Assembly (NCBI GenBank): GCA_951799405.1
Contig: OX637356.1
Location: 8,765,229-8,829,228, forward strand
Direction of reading: 5' to 3'
DNA length: 64,000 nucleotides
DNA from: Agapetus fuscipes
Lineage: Eukaryota > Arthropoda > Insecta > Trichoptera > Glossosomatidae
Shown here one piece after another: positions 33,701 through 42,479 of the stretch. A program made the translations under genes and the position numbers. The notes beneath the pieces are model-generated. The model was not told the origin of the DNA, did no database searches, and worked only from the letters and a program-made list of their open reading frames with translations. Positions within the stretch are counted from its first letter, which is position 1. The number at the start of each line of letters is the position of its first letter.

Positions 33701-35316
33701 ACAAAATAAAAAATATGATATTTTTGTACGTCAAATATAAAAACATAAATTTTTATACAATAATAATCTCTTACATATTCTTGCTATCTGCTGTAGTTTC
33801 AGAGCATTTTCCAAAAAACTTTACGGCAGTTCCCGTTTTTGGTTCAAAATTCGGTTTGAACACCTTAGTATTTTATTTTAAAAATTTATAAAAAATACCA
33901 TCACCTAGAAGATTAAATTTCCTTTAAAATTGTATGAATATTTACTATTTTATTGTGAAAGGATTGTATGTTATAGCGGTTTAACTTTTGTAACGTATTT
34001 TGATGGTTGTATATAAGTACCTACCTATCTAGCACGAGTATCTGCGTAATATTATGATGATTTCATATTATCATCATAATATCACGCAAAATATGTTAAC
34101 ACAAGATTAACCGCTATTCTGTTCAAACCTTTCACGATAAAATAGTTTATATCCATACAGTTTTACAGGCAATTTAATCTTTTAGGGGATGGTATTTTTT
34201 ATATATTTTTACAATCAAACACTAAGGCGTTCAAACCGGATTTTGACCAAAAAACGGGAAACGCCGTAACGGTTTTTGGGAAAATATTTCACTTCAAAAT
34301 TTATTTTCTCTGAAACTATAGCAGATAGCAAGAATATGTAAGAGATTATTATTGTATAAAAATTTATGTTCTTATATTTGACGTACAAAAATATCATATT
34401 TTGTTTTTTGTTTTTGAGTTATAAAATATATTGTAAAAAATAACATTTTACCTCTTTTTCTCCTGAACAAGAAGGGTTGGAAATACAAATTTGTAGTATG
34501 ATTATCCTCTTATTACAAGTAATGTATGAAGTATAATATTTTTTTACTTTATCTCCATGGCTCATACAACTAACTTCAAAAGATCGTATTTTATAATTTA
34601 CAAAAAAATGGCCGCATTCAAAACGCTCTAGGTTTGGAACATTAATTTTTGTGCTAAAAGCAGGTAATTAATGTGGAGCATCACCTCTTACTAGTCTCTG
34701 CCTGGTAGAAATGAGGTAAGGTTTCGTGCGGCCGGCTCTTACACTAAAACTTAATGTTACTAAAACAAACAATATCTTAAAAAGTTCAACCCAAAACAGT
34801 ATTTTATTATATAAGTTCCTACAAACTGCTATGATGAAGAAAAGTCTATCAAATATCAACAAAACCTAAATAAAAAAATAAACAAATAAATGCTAACTAA
34901 TAAGTAATAACCTAATAATAGTCAGCTTTTCCCTTGGCAGCCTAGGCGTGTGTGGTCACAATTTTAATAAATTCATGTAAAATCAATCGTCTTCAATAAA
35001 AAATTAAAAATATATGCAAACATTAGGTATAACAAATGTATCAAAGATTTTAGAATTTTAATTTTACCTGAAGATGATTGAGAGATTGAAAACGTGTACA
35101 CATATTTAATAAAATTAAATTAATAAGCAAGTGAAAATAAGACAGCGTTTCATTAAAAATTTTAGTTCTATAAAATTTAGTAGAAATCAAAAAATAGTCT
35201 TATGGTGACATTATTATTCAAGAAATGATAAATACTTCAACAATAAAAAGTATTTTGATTATTTACATTTTATTTTCATCCAGGCACGTCCTGTTGACAT
35301 CACTTTTATTCTCCAT
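18501..35316 (-). CDS. SLC46-type MFS transporter, copy 2 (nine exons)
   Basis: Second predicted SLC46-type MFS transporter and tandem paralogue of copy 1. Exons in transcript order: 35316-35267, 30913-30715, 30055-29762, 28261-28109, 21052-20863, 20522-20421, 19786-19649, 18979-18896, 18739-18501. They total 1449 nt, 482 codons plus stop. Motif A is at residues 113-123 (GPWSDSSGRRK), followed by ICFKTGRC and the basic loop CVFKKREGHRRRN. The C-terminus is longer and more acidic (KKEKEEIEMKNADD, ending PVDDI). Intron 5 appears to use a GC donor (20862-20861). Exons 2 to 8 match copy 1 in length and phase, which confirms the model without transcripts. Exon 1 is the least certain part, chosen because its phase-2 donor gives an in-frame join. 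Intron 4 (7 kb) holds a 3.2-kb inverted-repeat element and a solo LTR; intron 1 holds a 1.5-kb fold-back element. The substrate cannot be read from sequence. Confidence 0.9.
18896..18979 (-). CDS. Transporter 2, exon 8
   Basis: Acceptor aactttcag, donor gtaaga. It encodes VIFGTLARAVMIAERPVLN and KQIVANEQ. 84 nt. The block A(E/D)(R/K)PVLxKQIxANEQG is the best conserved C-terminal stretch between the copies. Confidence 0.92.
19649..19786 (-). CDS. Transporter 2, exon 7
   Basis: Acceptor ttgtttttag, donor gtaagt. It encodes TIITVKVLKHRFKLEDQTIG and a membrane segment ending KSWMLYA. 138 nt. Confidence 0.92.
20421..20522 (-). CDS. Transporter 2, exon 6
   Basis: Acceptor atttttgcag, donor gtatgt. 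It encodes ELAIGYLYLRNQFGWGGLEY and SHFMVLRSTLQVF. 102 nt, phase 1 in and out. The equivalent intron of copy 1 uses GC; here it is a normal GT. Confidence 0.92.
20863..21052 (-). CDS. Transporter 2, exon 5 (GC donor)
   Basis: Acceptor tctctttgcag. It encodes LTSFAYAYFMMKDVNIAEKI and the loop with CVFKKREGHRRRN. In frame it must end CTGG before GCAAGT, a GC donor, giving 190 nt as in copy 1. The GT three bases on would break the frame. Confidence 0.9.
22194..22249. repeat. Palindrome inside the CCCAGATAGCA region
   Basis: acaagcttgc, ggaactttg and, after tcataa, caaagttcc, gcaagcttgt: near-perfect inverted arms of about 22 bp. Confidence 0.8.
22380..22700 (-). pseudogene. Decayed RTE-like non-LTR retrotransposon 3' end
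   Basis: The minus strand encodes RRRYNSELYKLYQDADVVRS then VNRLHWLGHIQQLD and GRRTVRRPRS, the well-known C-terminal pattern of RTE-like reverse transcriptases (NRLRWAGHV...GRRxxGRP). Broken by stops. It ends in a cat/atg microsatellite at 22390. Confidence 0.65.
23056..23500 (-). pseudogene. Decayed non-LTR retrotransposon, C-terminal part
   Basis: The minus strand reads LPPGQDRE, stop, SLWRALNRLRTGVGRAH and then CECG with HLRICSACP, the zinc-knuckle-like C-terminus of many arthropod non-LTR polymerases (LPPGxxL...LNRxRTGxGR...CxCG). One in-frame stop and possible frameshifts: inactive. Confidence 0.65.
23690..23940 (-). repeat. S3 copy
   Basis: Minus copy with tail aatctaatctaagctgcaaa; inside the 22060-25215 inverted-repeat region. 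Confidence 0.8.
25583..25700 (-). repeat. SINE S1 3' fragment
   Basis: Matches the S1 tail half, with a short duplicated insertion (gcatgcagctcttcggg). Confidence 0.6.
25840..26105 (+). repeat. SINE S2 copy
   Basis: Head ccggtccgtagtctagtgg, worn B box (taagtttgattttc), body tggtgaaaacttcatgcgcc and tail tctcaccaaataaatcattt. Confidence 0.7.
26221..26606 (+). mobile_element. Solo LTR with 4-bp target duplication
   Basis: Begins TGTTATG and ends GTAACA, with the 4-bp repeat ttat at 26217-26220 and 26607-26610. Inside are a TATA box (agtataaaagggtgc near 26398), an initiator-like cagtcagtc, several AATAAA signals and a heat-shock-element-like palindrome (cttcgagaagc near 26348). No internal retroviral genes are adjacent, so this is a solo LTR. 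Lies in intron 4 of transporter 2. Confidence 0.75.
26955..27375 (+). repeat. S3 copy split by a MITE
   Basis: Halves 26955-27040 and 27296-27375 join cleanly at tcatttga once the MITE is removed. Confidence 0.8.
27041..27295. mobile_element. 255-bp MITE with 30-bp TIRs and 8-bp target duplication
   Basis: Ends agactacaggggaataaca and inverted agactacagaggaaaaaca, both continuing aggaatgtcag. Flanked by the perfect repeat tcatttga (27033-27040 and 27296-27303). The 8-bp duplication suggests a hAT-type origin. Confidence 0.85.
27525..27795 (-). repeat. S3 copy
   Basis: Full-length minus copy with tail aatctaacctaatctaagtt. Confidence 0.8.
28109..28261 (-). CDS. Transporter 2, exon 4
   Basis: Acceptor gattttag, donor gtttgt. 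It encodes ICFKTGRCPTTVMGYNSGAL and GSILAPYLLDFVGFTGVFAI, ending FFLE. 153 nt, phase 0. It has no long open frame beyond its ends and is found mainly by homology to copy 1. Confidence 0.93.
28398..28616 (-). pseudogene. Decayed CR1/L2-type LINE 3' end
   Basis: Reads NRLRVPCRSNMANYLGCAF then GGPLLWNALPHELRAVESVN and AFKSGLKTCLF. This matches the CR1/L2 C-terminal signature (AFxxxGPxLWNxLPxxLR...FKxxLKTxLF). About 120 nt from exon 4 of transporter 2, in intron 3. Confidence 0.7.
29408..29690 (+). repeat. SINE S2 copy in intron 3 of transporter 2
   Basis: Head ccggtccgtagtccagaggc, B box gggttcgaattag, body ttgaaaaattcat and gcaactggatcttgcttgag. Confidence 0.75.
29762..30055 (-). CDS. Transporter 2, exon 3
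   Basis: Acceptor attatttcag, donor gtaagt. It encodes IETQKIVSSITVGAGFVGG, motif A and two further membrane segments, ending FSYLGD. 294 nt. It is richer in GC than exon 3 of copy 1. Confidence 0.95.
30715..30913 (-). CDS. Transporter 2, exon 2
   Basis: Acceptor cttattacag, donor gtttgt. It encodes KEGSDNKPSLWSQVTLEPMW, the first membrane segment and RACLVDLGYSREICFHSEG. 199 nt, phase 2 in and 0 out. Confidence 0.9.
31040..31130 (-). repeat. S3 tail fragment
   Basis: Only the 3' end remains (tataatctaagttgcaagga and tatgcccacaaacca). Confidence 0.65.
31468..31895. mobile_element. MITE-like element with GGGGCGTGCATCCCATA end, interrupted
   Basis: The left end aggggcgtgcatcccataca and the inner cgatcgaac/gttagcac region match 54222-54365 in inverse. 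Split by the 31571-31747 MITE. Confidence 0.6.
31571..31747. mobile_element. MITE with about 60-bp TIRs, nested
   Basis: Inverted ends ttaattaacaaat then gggtttgaccatgttctatt. It interrupts a 31468-31895 element. A half copy is at 1250-1310. Confidence 0.75.
32685..32925 (+). repeat. S3 copy
   Basis: Plus copy; forms an inverted pair with 32985-33190. Confidence 0.8.
32985..33190 (-). repeat. S3 copy
   Basis: Minus copy with a small deletion in the middle (about 33105). Confidence 0.75.
33231..34739. mobile_element. 1.5-kb fold-back element with TA target duplication
   Basis: Inverted arms of more than 600 bp; ends agagctagac and gccggctct, flanked by TA at 33229-33230 and 34740-34741. The centre (about 34040-34080) is itself a palindrome of atattatgatga. 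The left arm is longer: a block of about 135 bp beginning accaggcagagac is repeated at 33265 and 33400. No coding capacity. In intron 1 of transporter 2. Confidence 0.8.
35267..35316 (-). CDS. Transporter 2, candidate exon 1 (start)
   Basis: The ATG at 35316-35314 reads MENKSDVNRTCLDENK, then donor gtaaat in phase 2, which joins to exon 2 (A AAA GAA). It has the same phase and similar length to exon 1 of copy 1. There is no sequence similarity to that exon, so this is a prediction. Confidence 0.6.
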
Positions 35317-36057
35317 CGTTTACTCCTGACTATTCACTATGAGATCTTAACACAGACTACGAATAGTAAAGGGTTTTATCATTGATTTACAATTCAGTAA
35401 ATACTAGGAGCATTAAATCATATTGTCAACTCAGTTACCAATTTTTATTTGAACAATTTAAATTGAAATTTACAGCTATGTGAGTACAACAGTTACTTCA
35501 ACAAATATTTGATAATTTAATGGAGATAATGAAAGTTACTCTTGGTAAGTATTTGTTAGAAAGGAGTAAGTAAGTAAAAGGAAGTAGGTAGGTACCTCTT
35601 TTTACTAACTCTATCTCATATTTTCATATTTTACATAATAAGTACTTTTAAAGCATCATAAAAGAGTTCTTACCTAATAATTTTGTAGATTTAGGGACAA
35701 AGGTACTATTTTCATATGTATTTATACTACTGAGGTATTTACTGCCATCTAATTATTACTGTTTCAAACTTTTTTGGTAGCAAATTTAATTCTTGATAGG
35801 TAAAAAATATTTTTGTTATAATGATATCCTTACGCGTACAGCCATATAAATAAAATAAAAATGAAGTTTCACGGCTCCCATACAAGCTGAGCAGAGTCGT
35901 ATAATGTGGAGCGGCGAAGTGATGTATATCACAAAATTACATTTGAAATTGCACTGAGTTTCAAATCTAACATTATTCTCACTTGATAAAAATTCAGTCA
36001 AATGCATAAATATTTTTTTAATTTGATCGGCTGCCTTCATGCTCTTTAAACAATAAA

Positions 36058-36295
36058 GAGTTGCTGACCACCCATACTACTATAAAAAATTGTTCACTTT
36101 GCCAATGTCACCCCTGTTTCAGGGAAGGTCGGCAAGAGTTGCAGGGCTTATGTTCATTTGAGATTGGGTTTTTATATTTTAGGTCCACATCCACATTAGG
36201 CATGTGTGAGCGCGAAATTATGCGTGTCTGCTTGTGTGAATGTATTTAATATGAATCTCAAATGATACATATCTTTGCAACTTAGATTTAGATGA
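36058..36295 (+). repeat. S3 copy between transporter 2 and the ANGEL-like gene
   Basis: Plus copy with duplicated ccacat at 36186. Confidence 0.8.
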
Positions 36296-37154
36296 GTATT
36301 ATTTAATGTTATTCTATAATCAATTAAGTATTAAAAATATTTTTTGAATGTAAATTGTTGTCTATCTGGCAAACATGTTTTCTTTTAGTTGTTGATATTT
36401 TAACAAATCCCATCGAATAATAATGTCAAAATTCAGGAAAGTATTAACTGAATTTCGATATACTGCATTTAAATCACCCGCTTTATACGACACTGATCAA
36501 TTTATATGCGAGTACTGAATTCTGGAAATAACAGCTGAATGGTGATCGAAACAAAACGTCAAAAAAATAGTAGAACAAATTGTGTTTATAAAAAACCTAC
36601 ACCCTTTGCGACGTAAAAGGTCAGAAAAAATCATGATTTTAATCTGGTTTTATAAATATTTAATATTTTTGGTTTTCGGACTCTTCATAACCGTATTATT
36701 ATTGTTATTTTTTGACACATTTTTTTATCTGTCAAAATTGCCTAGATGCACGTACCCAAATTTTATGATTATTTTTATATTAATGAAATTCAACGACTCA
36801 TATAAAATATAAAGGGATTTTATTGTTGTTAATTTTTATACTGTTACATAGAGATTGGTAATTTTATATTTTAATTGGTGTTGAAAATAGGTAACCTTAA
36901 AACGTCCTACTGAAAAATGTCATGGTCAGCATTTGTAGTAGAATTCTATAATAAGGTACCCAATTTGAGTCAGATTCATTTCGCCATGAGTATTGCATTT
37001 GCATTTCATTATAATTATTTATCCAATATTTATTCTGTAAAAACTGGATATTGTTTAGTGTGCCTTTAAATATTGGGATTAATTGGGGCACTTTAAGAGC
37101 TCTCTGCGAGCTTGATCTTCACTATAGAAATCGTCAATTTTATAATCAAGGAGC

Positions 37155-37275
37155 TATGAACACTCCCATACTATGTGAAGTGGTTGGCGTAAGGCTGTCC
37201 CCTTCACTTGTGAAAATAACTAGGTTCTACTCCCCACATGTGACCCCTTTAGGGAAAATGCAGAAAGAAGTTTCT
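37155..37275 (+). repeat. SINE S1 3' fragment
   Basis: Diverged tail half (gaagtggttggcgtaaggc and later cacatgtgacccctttaggg). Confidence 0.55.
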
Positions 37276-37329
37276 CTTCATAGTTGCATTATTATTAAAT
37301 TTATTTGCATGTATGCTATCATCTACAGT

Positions 37330-37695
37330 CTTAAGTTGCGAATATATGTTGAAATTTAAGGCTCATATTGAATGCATGCCCACATGTGTAAGTTCGCACT
37401 TACACATGCTGCATTTGTACTCACAAAATAAACCAAACCTCACATGAACATAAACCTTGCAATTCCTGCTGTATTTTCCTGACACGGTGATGACATTGGC
37501 AAAAATGAACCAAGTTTTTACAGCATGGGGGGTCAGCTCCACACAATACCTATTCTATATCTATCTATAATCTAAGTTGCTAGTTAAAGATATATTACAT
37601 TTAAGATTTATATTAAATGTCTTCCCACATGCAGACACGTTATAAGTTTGCGCTTAAACATGCCGCATGTGAACCTACAATATAAAACCCAATAT
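37330..37695 (-). repeat. Two S3 copies in tandem, upstream of the ANGEL-like gene
   Basis: One near-complete minus copy (37330-37530) followed by a truncated one (37555-37695), which ends about 55 nt before the likely acceptor of the ANGEL leader. Confidence 0.75.
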
Positions 37696-37749
37696 GAGTC
37701 AATCCAATTGCTTATAAGCAAAGTTTACCTGTATTTTTGTATTTCTAGG

Positions 37750-37840
37750 CTGGGAAAGAACGATGCTCTGCAAGAATAGAATAGTGAAGAAATGTTTCAC
37801 CTGCGGGTACAACATATGACTATCTAAAGGCAGAGCGCTC
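37750..37840 (+). other. Likely 5' leader exon part of the ANGEL-like gene
   Basis: A pyrimidine-rich tract and tag acceptor end at 37749. The 91 nt up to the ATG contain no upstream ATG in frame without a stop, fitting an untranslated leader joined from a first exon that I cannot place. Confidence 0.4.
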
Positions 37841-39316
37841 ATGACGGAGAGCCAAGAAACATGTAGACTTCCTCAAGCCATCCAAACTCCAACATCCAGC
37901 ATGGCCGCCATAACTAGCGTGGCAGCGGCAATAGAAACACCGTCAACCAGCGGAGCACACCCCGTCATATACAGTGAAGAGGCATGCAACAACCTGTGCC
38001 AAATACCCACACACATCACTACATCTGTCAACCCTTTTGTTACATCTAGCAAAAGCCCTCCCAGAAGAAATTCATTCAAAAACAATAATATACGCCGCTG
38101 GGAAAAAACATCAAATAGCAGTATAAACAAAACTGTCATCACAAATTACAATGGTCTTCCGTTTGTCCTCTTATCGTATAATATCCTCGCGCAATTGCTG
38201 CTGGAAGATCATGGTTATCTTTACAGGAATATACCTAGGGATTATTTAGGTTGGGAATACAGATTTGATCTTATCCGCCAAGAAATCAGTGCGATGAATC
38301 CTGATATTATCTGCTTGCAGGAGGTCCAGGTTTCACATCTGGAATTCTTGATGTCGCACTTTGAAAAATTGGGTTACAAAAGTATTTATAAGCAGAGAAC
38401 GGGAATACGTGTTGACGGATGCGCCATATTTTATAAGAGCGATTTGTTTACTTTAGTTGATCATCAGAGTGTAGAGTTTTTGCAGCCTGACACGTCTATT
38501 TTAAATAGAGACAACATTGGTTTAATGGCAAAGTTTACGGCAAAATCTTTACCTAATACTCAGCTTGTAGTTTGTACAACTCATCTCTTGTATAATCCTA
38601 AAAGAGTGGATGTGCGGTTAGCGCAAATGAAAGTGTTTCTTGCCGAAATAGACAGGTTTGCTTTCTATTACAATTCCACGCTTCAAAAGGCTCAACATTT
38701 ACCAATCATCTTAACCGGAGATTTAAATTCAACACCCGAAAGTCCGGTAACTTCTCTGATAAACAACGGTTTCTATAATCTAAGTGGATCATATGTCCCC
38801 CTTGAAAACATATCTGTAACTGACACGTGTCAGCATTTAGGTGTTTACGTCCAAAGAAAGAAAGCTGAAGATTCGTTCGATGCAGATTTATCATTGCTGC
38901 GACATTCAGAGAAAGCGGAAAAGGATGTGGAGTTTTACAATAGCAAGTTCATCAGGCACCCAGATCCTAGGGAGTACGGTCACCTGTTTAACAACTCTTA
39001 TGTGAAACACCATCTTGATTTTCATTCTGTTTACAACCATGTAAAAGATACAGGTGAAACTGAGGCGACGACCAAGCACGATGAATGGTTAACTATAGAT
39101 TATATTTATTATAGTTCTAACAACGCTACAGGGGAGTTGCACTTGCAAGAGAGGCTTCGTTTGCCGACTGCGAGGGAATGCAGTAGAATGGGCTACATAC
39201 CAAATGCTCAGTATGGATCGGACCACCTGAGTTTAGCCGCTAAATTTATTTTGTATGATAATAATGAATCTGCTCGATCAAGTTCTATTGATCCTAGTAC
39301 TAATGTTGATCCATAA
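37841..39316 (+). CDS. angel: ANGEL-like CCR4-family EEP protein
   Basis: Intact 491-residue frame. Residues 1-105 are low-complexity, rich in Ser and Thr. From about 106 on is an endonuclease/exonuclease/phosphatase (EEP) domain of the CCR4/Angel/nocturnin type: SYNILAQ (N114), ICLQEV (E161), CTTHLL (H248), GDLNSTP (D294, N296), TIDYIYYS (D420) and the closing SDHL (D461, H462). All expected metal and phosphate-handling residues are present. TTHLLYNPKRVDVRLAQ is typical of Angel proteins. Family knowledge: human ANGEL2 removes 2',3'-cyclic phosphate from RNA, and insect Angel is related to CCR4 deadenylases. The coding part has no intron. An acceptor-like site (tgtatttctag at about 37749) suggests a spliced 5' leader. 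Candidate AATAAA at 40094. Divergently placed from transporter 2. Confidence 0.93.
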   Translation: MTESQETCRLPQAIQTPTSSMAAITSVAAAIETPSTSGAHPVIYSEEACNNLCQIPTHITTSVNPFVTSSKSPPRRNSFKNNNIRRWEKTSNSSINKTVITNYNGLPFVLLSYNILAQLLLEDHGYLYRNIPRDYLGWEYRFDLIRQEISAMNPDIICLQEVQVSHLEFLMSHFEKLGYKSIYKQRTGIRVDGCAIFYKSDLFTLVDHQSVEFLQPDTSILNRDNIGLMAKFTAKSLPNTQLVVCTTHLLYNPKRVDVRLAQMKVFLAEIDRFAFYYNSTLQKAQHLPIILTGDLNSTPESPVTSLINNGFYNLSGSYVPLENISVTDTCQHLGVYVQRKKAEDSFDADLSLLRHSEKAEKDVEFYNSKFIRHPDPREYGHLFNNSYVKHHLDFHSVYNHVKDTGETEATTKHDEWLTIDYIYYSSNNATGELHLQERLRLPTARECSRMGYIPNAQYGSDHLSLAAKFILYDNNESARSSSIDPSTNVDP

Positions 39317-40964
39317 TTGTTAACATTAAAAGTTAAACTATTTAAATTTGATTATCAATTTAATTTACAACCTGGTTGTAACTTTTTTACTATGAAAATT
39401 GTAAGTGTGTAGTATTGAAAATTGAAAGTGTGTCAATTGACGTGCAAATTCAATAGGAGATAATATGATTCATAAAACATAATATTTAGCAGTGAAATTT
39501 ATAACCTAGCCATTATTTTTTATTTTATTATTATTTTTCTTTTGGCATCTCACCCTGAAGGATGTTACAGCCGTGGATTCATCTGTTAGTTGCAGGAATG
39601 TTTAAGAATTCATTTTTAACATATTTGTGTTGATTTTAGATTTTTATACAGTTTGTAAGAATTGATTTGAACAAAAAACTATTAATTTTAGAGGAATTAA
39701 GTGCCAAGAGGTGTTCTATGTTTACCGGAAATGAAATGTTTTTGAATTTGAAATAAATATCTAATGCATCTCGTAAGGGGCATCCAAAAAAAATATGATC
39801 TATAGTTTCAAGATCTTGGCTAGCCATTATTTCTTTTCTAAATTTTTAATTACACAAAACAAAAATAAGCTAAGCTTACTGCTTTGAAAACATCATTAGA
39901 TCGAAGCTAACACTTATTCCGCCTCTTGCAAACCCCTCTTATTTGTAAACCTTGTTTCTTCAACATTTGGACTTGATTCTATTTTCTGTTACATACTGTT
40001 TCTGTTGTCTCTTTCTGTCCATGTTACGTATGCATACACATTTGACTTTTGACCATGCAATCATTTGCTAAAACCCTGGCCGTTGAATTCCTCAATAAAA
40101 TCGACGGCAGTCTCGTATCTTTTTAAAAAATGAGATAAATGTAATGAAACACAGAAAATCATTCTCTCATCATCTCATTTTTGAAAAAAATAACACTTTT
40201 GATTCCATAGGTCCCCATGACTTTTCAATTACTTGATGTACCTTTTTTATATGCTGGATTTTTGGCTACCTTTTCAGTTTATTAAAAAGGAAATTCAAAT
40301 TTTCATTGTACTTTATCACTTTATTACATTTTTTTCTTCCCAATATGGATTCATAAGTTGAGACTTTGATGTTCCCACTTCCACATGCTGCAGGGACACA
40401 TGCATAGAAAATTTGACCTGTAAATAAACTCTGGAAATCTGTTAACAACAGATTATGGCTTTTCCTGCAAAATGATTGACATTGGCAGAAACTTGATTGC
40501 TCCTTTTTTTCTGCATCTTCTCCTAATTTTTTATTTAAATTTGGCAAAATATTGAGTGAATTGTTAAAATGTTTTTGTGTTGTAATGTTTACTATGAAGT
40601 TATTTAGTTTTCTAAATACTTGTACTTATTTAATTGCTCGATATGAGGTTTTGGCTTACTTTGGATGAATCAAAATGGGAGTTTTTTTGGTTTATAGTTT
40701 CTTTTTTACTTCTCTATATATTTTACAAAATTATTTTCAATATAACACAAGTATTCTTATGTTTTATTTTTTCATCTGTGTGTCCATCTCAGACAATAAC
40801 ATTTTTCTGATTTTAATTAATAAATAATTATTTCTCATGGGCTAATTAAATTGCAAAATATTTCTATTGCCTAGAACCTCATTTCAGATCTTCAATTTTG
40901 AAGTTTCAGATGTTATATTTTAATATGAATTGATTTATAAAATAATAAAAAAAAATGAAATCTA
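39317..40964. other. 3' flank of the ANGEL-like gene
   Basis: AT-rich with an AATAAA at 40094 and a possible LINE scrap on the minus strand. A 93-codon minus frame (40266-40547) has no recognisable domain. Confidence 0.3.
39636..39827 (-). pseudogene. Possible LINE zinc-binding tail relic
   Basis: A short frame with DLETIDHIFFGCPLRDALDI, similar to the ETxxHxFxxCP zinc-binding motif after many non-LTR reverse transcriptases. Only one motif supports it. Located in the 3' flank of the ANGEL-like gene. Confidence 0.35.
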
Positions 40965-41029
40965 TTGTCTTTCTTTAATGTTATACCTATTAAACGTATA
41001 AAAACAGTTCAAATGGTTTCAATCTGTGC

Positions 41030-41390
41030 TGAACTCGGCAGGAAGGCTCATATTCAAGATGTCCAAATTTACTCGCATTACTCCATTGTTAAGAAAACTT
41101 CATTGGCTTTGTTTTCCGGAGAGGGTGGTCTACTGACTACTGTGTTTGTCTGATGGTTTACAAATCTGTAAATGGTGCGGCTCCTTCATATTTGACTGAC
41201 ATCTTCTCACCCATTGAGATGGATTTGAGGCGCCAGACGCTCAGATCTGCGGGGTATGGAATGGTTGACATAGTCCAGCTGCACGCACTGATCAGACACG
41301 CACTGATTTTGGAGATAGTGCTTTCCGGTTTCCATGCTCAATGGAGTGAAACAGACTACCACCTTATGCGGACCTCTTTTTAAAGAAGCA
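41030..41390 (+). pseudogene. Decayed CR1/L2-type LINE fragment
   Basis: Contains MVYKSVNGAAPSYLTDIFSP, the CR1/L2 signature (xYKxLNGxAPxYLxDLF). Two adjacent frames (40965-41153 and 41153-41383) together look like one broken frame. Confidence 0.6.
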
Positions 41391-41424
41391 CTAAAGATGC
41401 TCCTTTACAAAAATCTGAGCTTCA

Positions 41425-41705
41425 CATACAGTGTAACTCCTTGCCGAGTTATTCCTGAAGGGTTCCGCACGTAGCAAGTGCAACTTATTTATTTTACAGG
41501 TAAGGTAGCCGGCCTTCCACCATCCACTTCAGTTGAAGTGGGGGTTTCTCAGCTCCCGAGAGGGCTGGTACTCATTTCTTGTGGAGGCTGAGTAAACCTT
41601 GCCAGTATTTTATTTGGGAAATCATTTCTGACACCCTCAATGGGATTCGAACCCGAGCTCTGGGCATGGAATGCAAGCACTCTACCAACTGAGCTATCGA
41701 CCGGA
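41425..41705 (-). repeat. SINE S1 copy, well preserved
   Basis: The cleanest S1 copy: head tccggtcgatagctcagttg, B box gggttcgaatccc, then gagggtgtcagaaatgattt. Useful as a reference for the family. Confidence 0.85.
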
Positions 41706-41894
41706 CTTACCTGAGGATGTGTCAGAAAGACTGAATTGTGAGGATCACCATCTCCAAGAAGAAATCCATCCAAATAAGAGAGGTGCCAAGGGCATGGAGA
41801 TCCAGTGCAGCAAGAACTACATAATACAAAGCTATATTTTTTCTTGTAGCGTAATTCTTTGACTTGTAGATTGGTATGACGCTGACCATCCTTT

Positions 41895-42100
41895 TTTTTT
41901 TTCGGCTCATAAGCCTTGAAGGCTCAGGGCCTCCCGCACCACAATCCTCCAGGACTCTCTGCCCTCACTTCCAAAACTTCTTCGTTGGCTTCGATGTTGT
42001 CTGTCCACCGCATCCTGGGACATCCGAAGTGGTCTAACACCTGAGGGGGCACAATCCAAGACAGATCTGATGATCCTGGAGTCTTCTGCACGTGCTACAT
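41895..42100 (-). pseudogene. Decayed RTE-like LINE tail (uninterrupted relative of 51240)
   Basis: Shares gggcctcc, caccacaatcctccagg, actctctg, ggctcc/tcgatgttgt and atcctgggacatcc with the 51240 copy but lacks the MITE. It therefore shows the empty site. Confidence 0.6.
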
Positions 42101-42104
42101 ATCC

Positions 42105-42235
42105 GGCTGACCACCATACTGTACAAAATGGTTCACTTTGCCAATGTCACCCCTGTTTCAGGGAAGGTCGGCAAAGTTACAGGGCTTATGTTCATTTGAG
42201 GCTTGAATTTCAATTTGGAAGTAAGTACCAGGTGT
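42105..42235 (+). repeat. S3 5' half
   Basis: ggctgaccaccatactgtac to cttgaatttcaatttggaag; follows a LINE relic. Confidence 0.7.
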
Positions 42236-42479
42236 AACAACGACCAGGGGATACAGTCTCGACTAGATCGATAGATCTAATATGGTACCAAAGATATCCA
42301 ATGTGTCAAATGTGTTTAATACAAATTGTAGGAAGAATATTTGACTGTCTTAAGAGCTGGGACCATGAAAGAACAAAAGCCTTACAAGAGCATATGCATC
42401 AAATATAGGTATTTATATTTATTTGTATATACATTTGACAGCCTCATCAGCTGTTCACATGCGGCCATCTTTCATTGCT

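Larger units (their letters stand above)
35317..37749. other. Divergent intergenic region, transporter 2 and ANGEL-like gene
   Basis: Probably contains both promoters. Apart from S3 and S1 fragments, 36320-36900 is repeat-free; no core promoter motif stands out. Confidence 0.3.

Noticed and set aside
40266..40547. 93-codon minus frame near the ANGEL-like gene
   Set aside because: No family recognised, AT-rich flanks, no splice or start support; left as unassigned.
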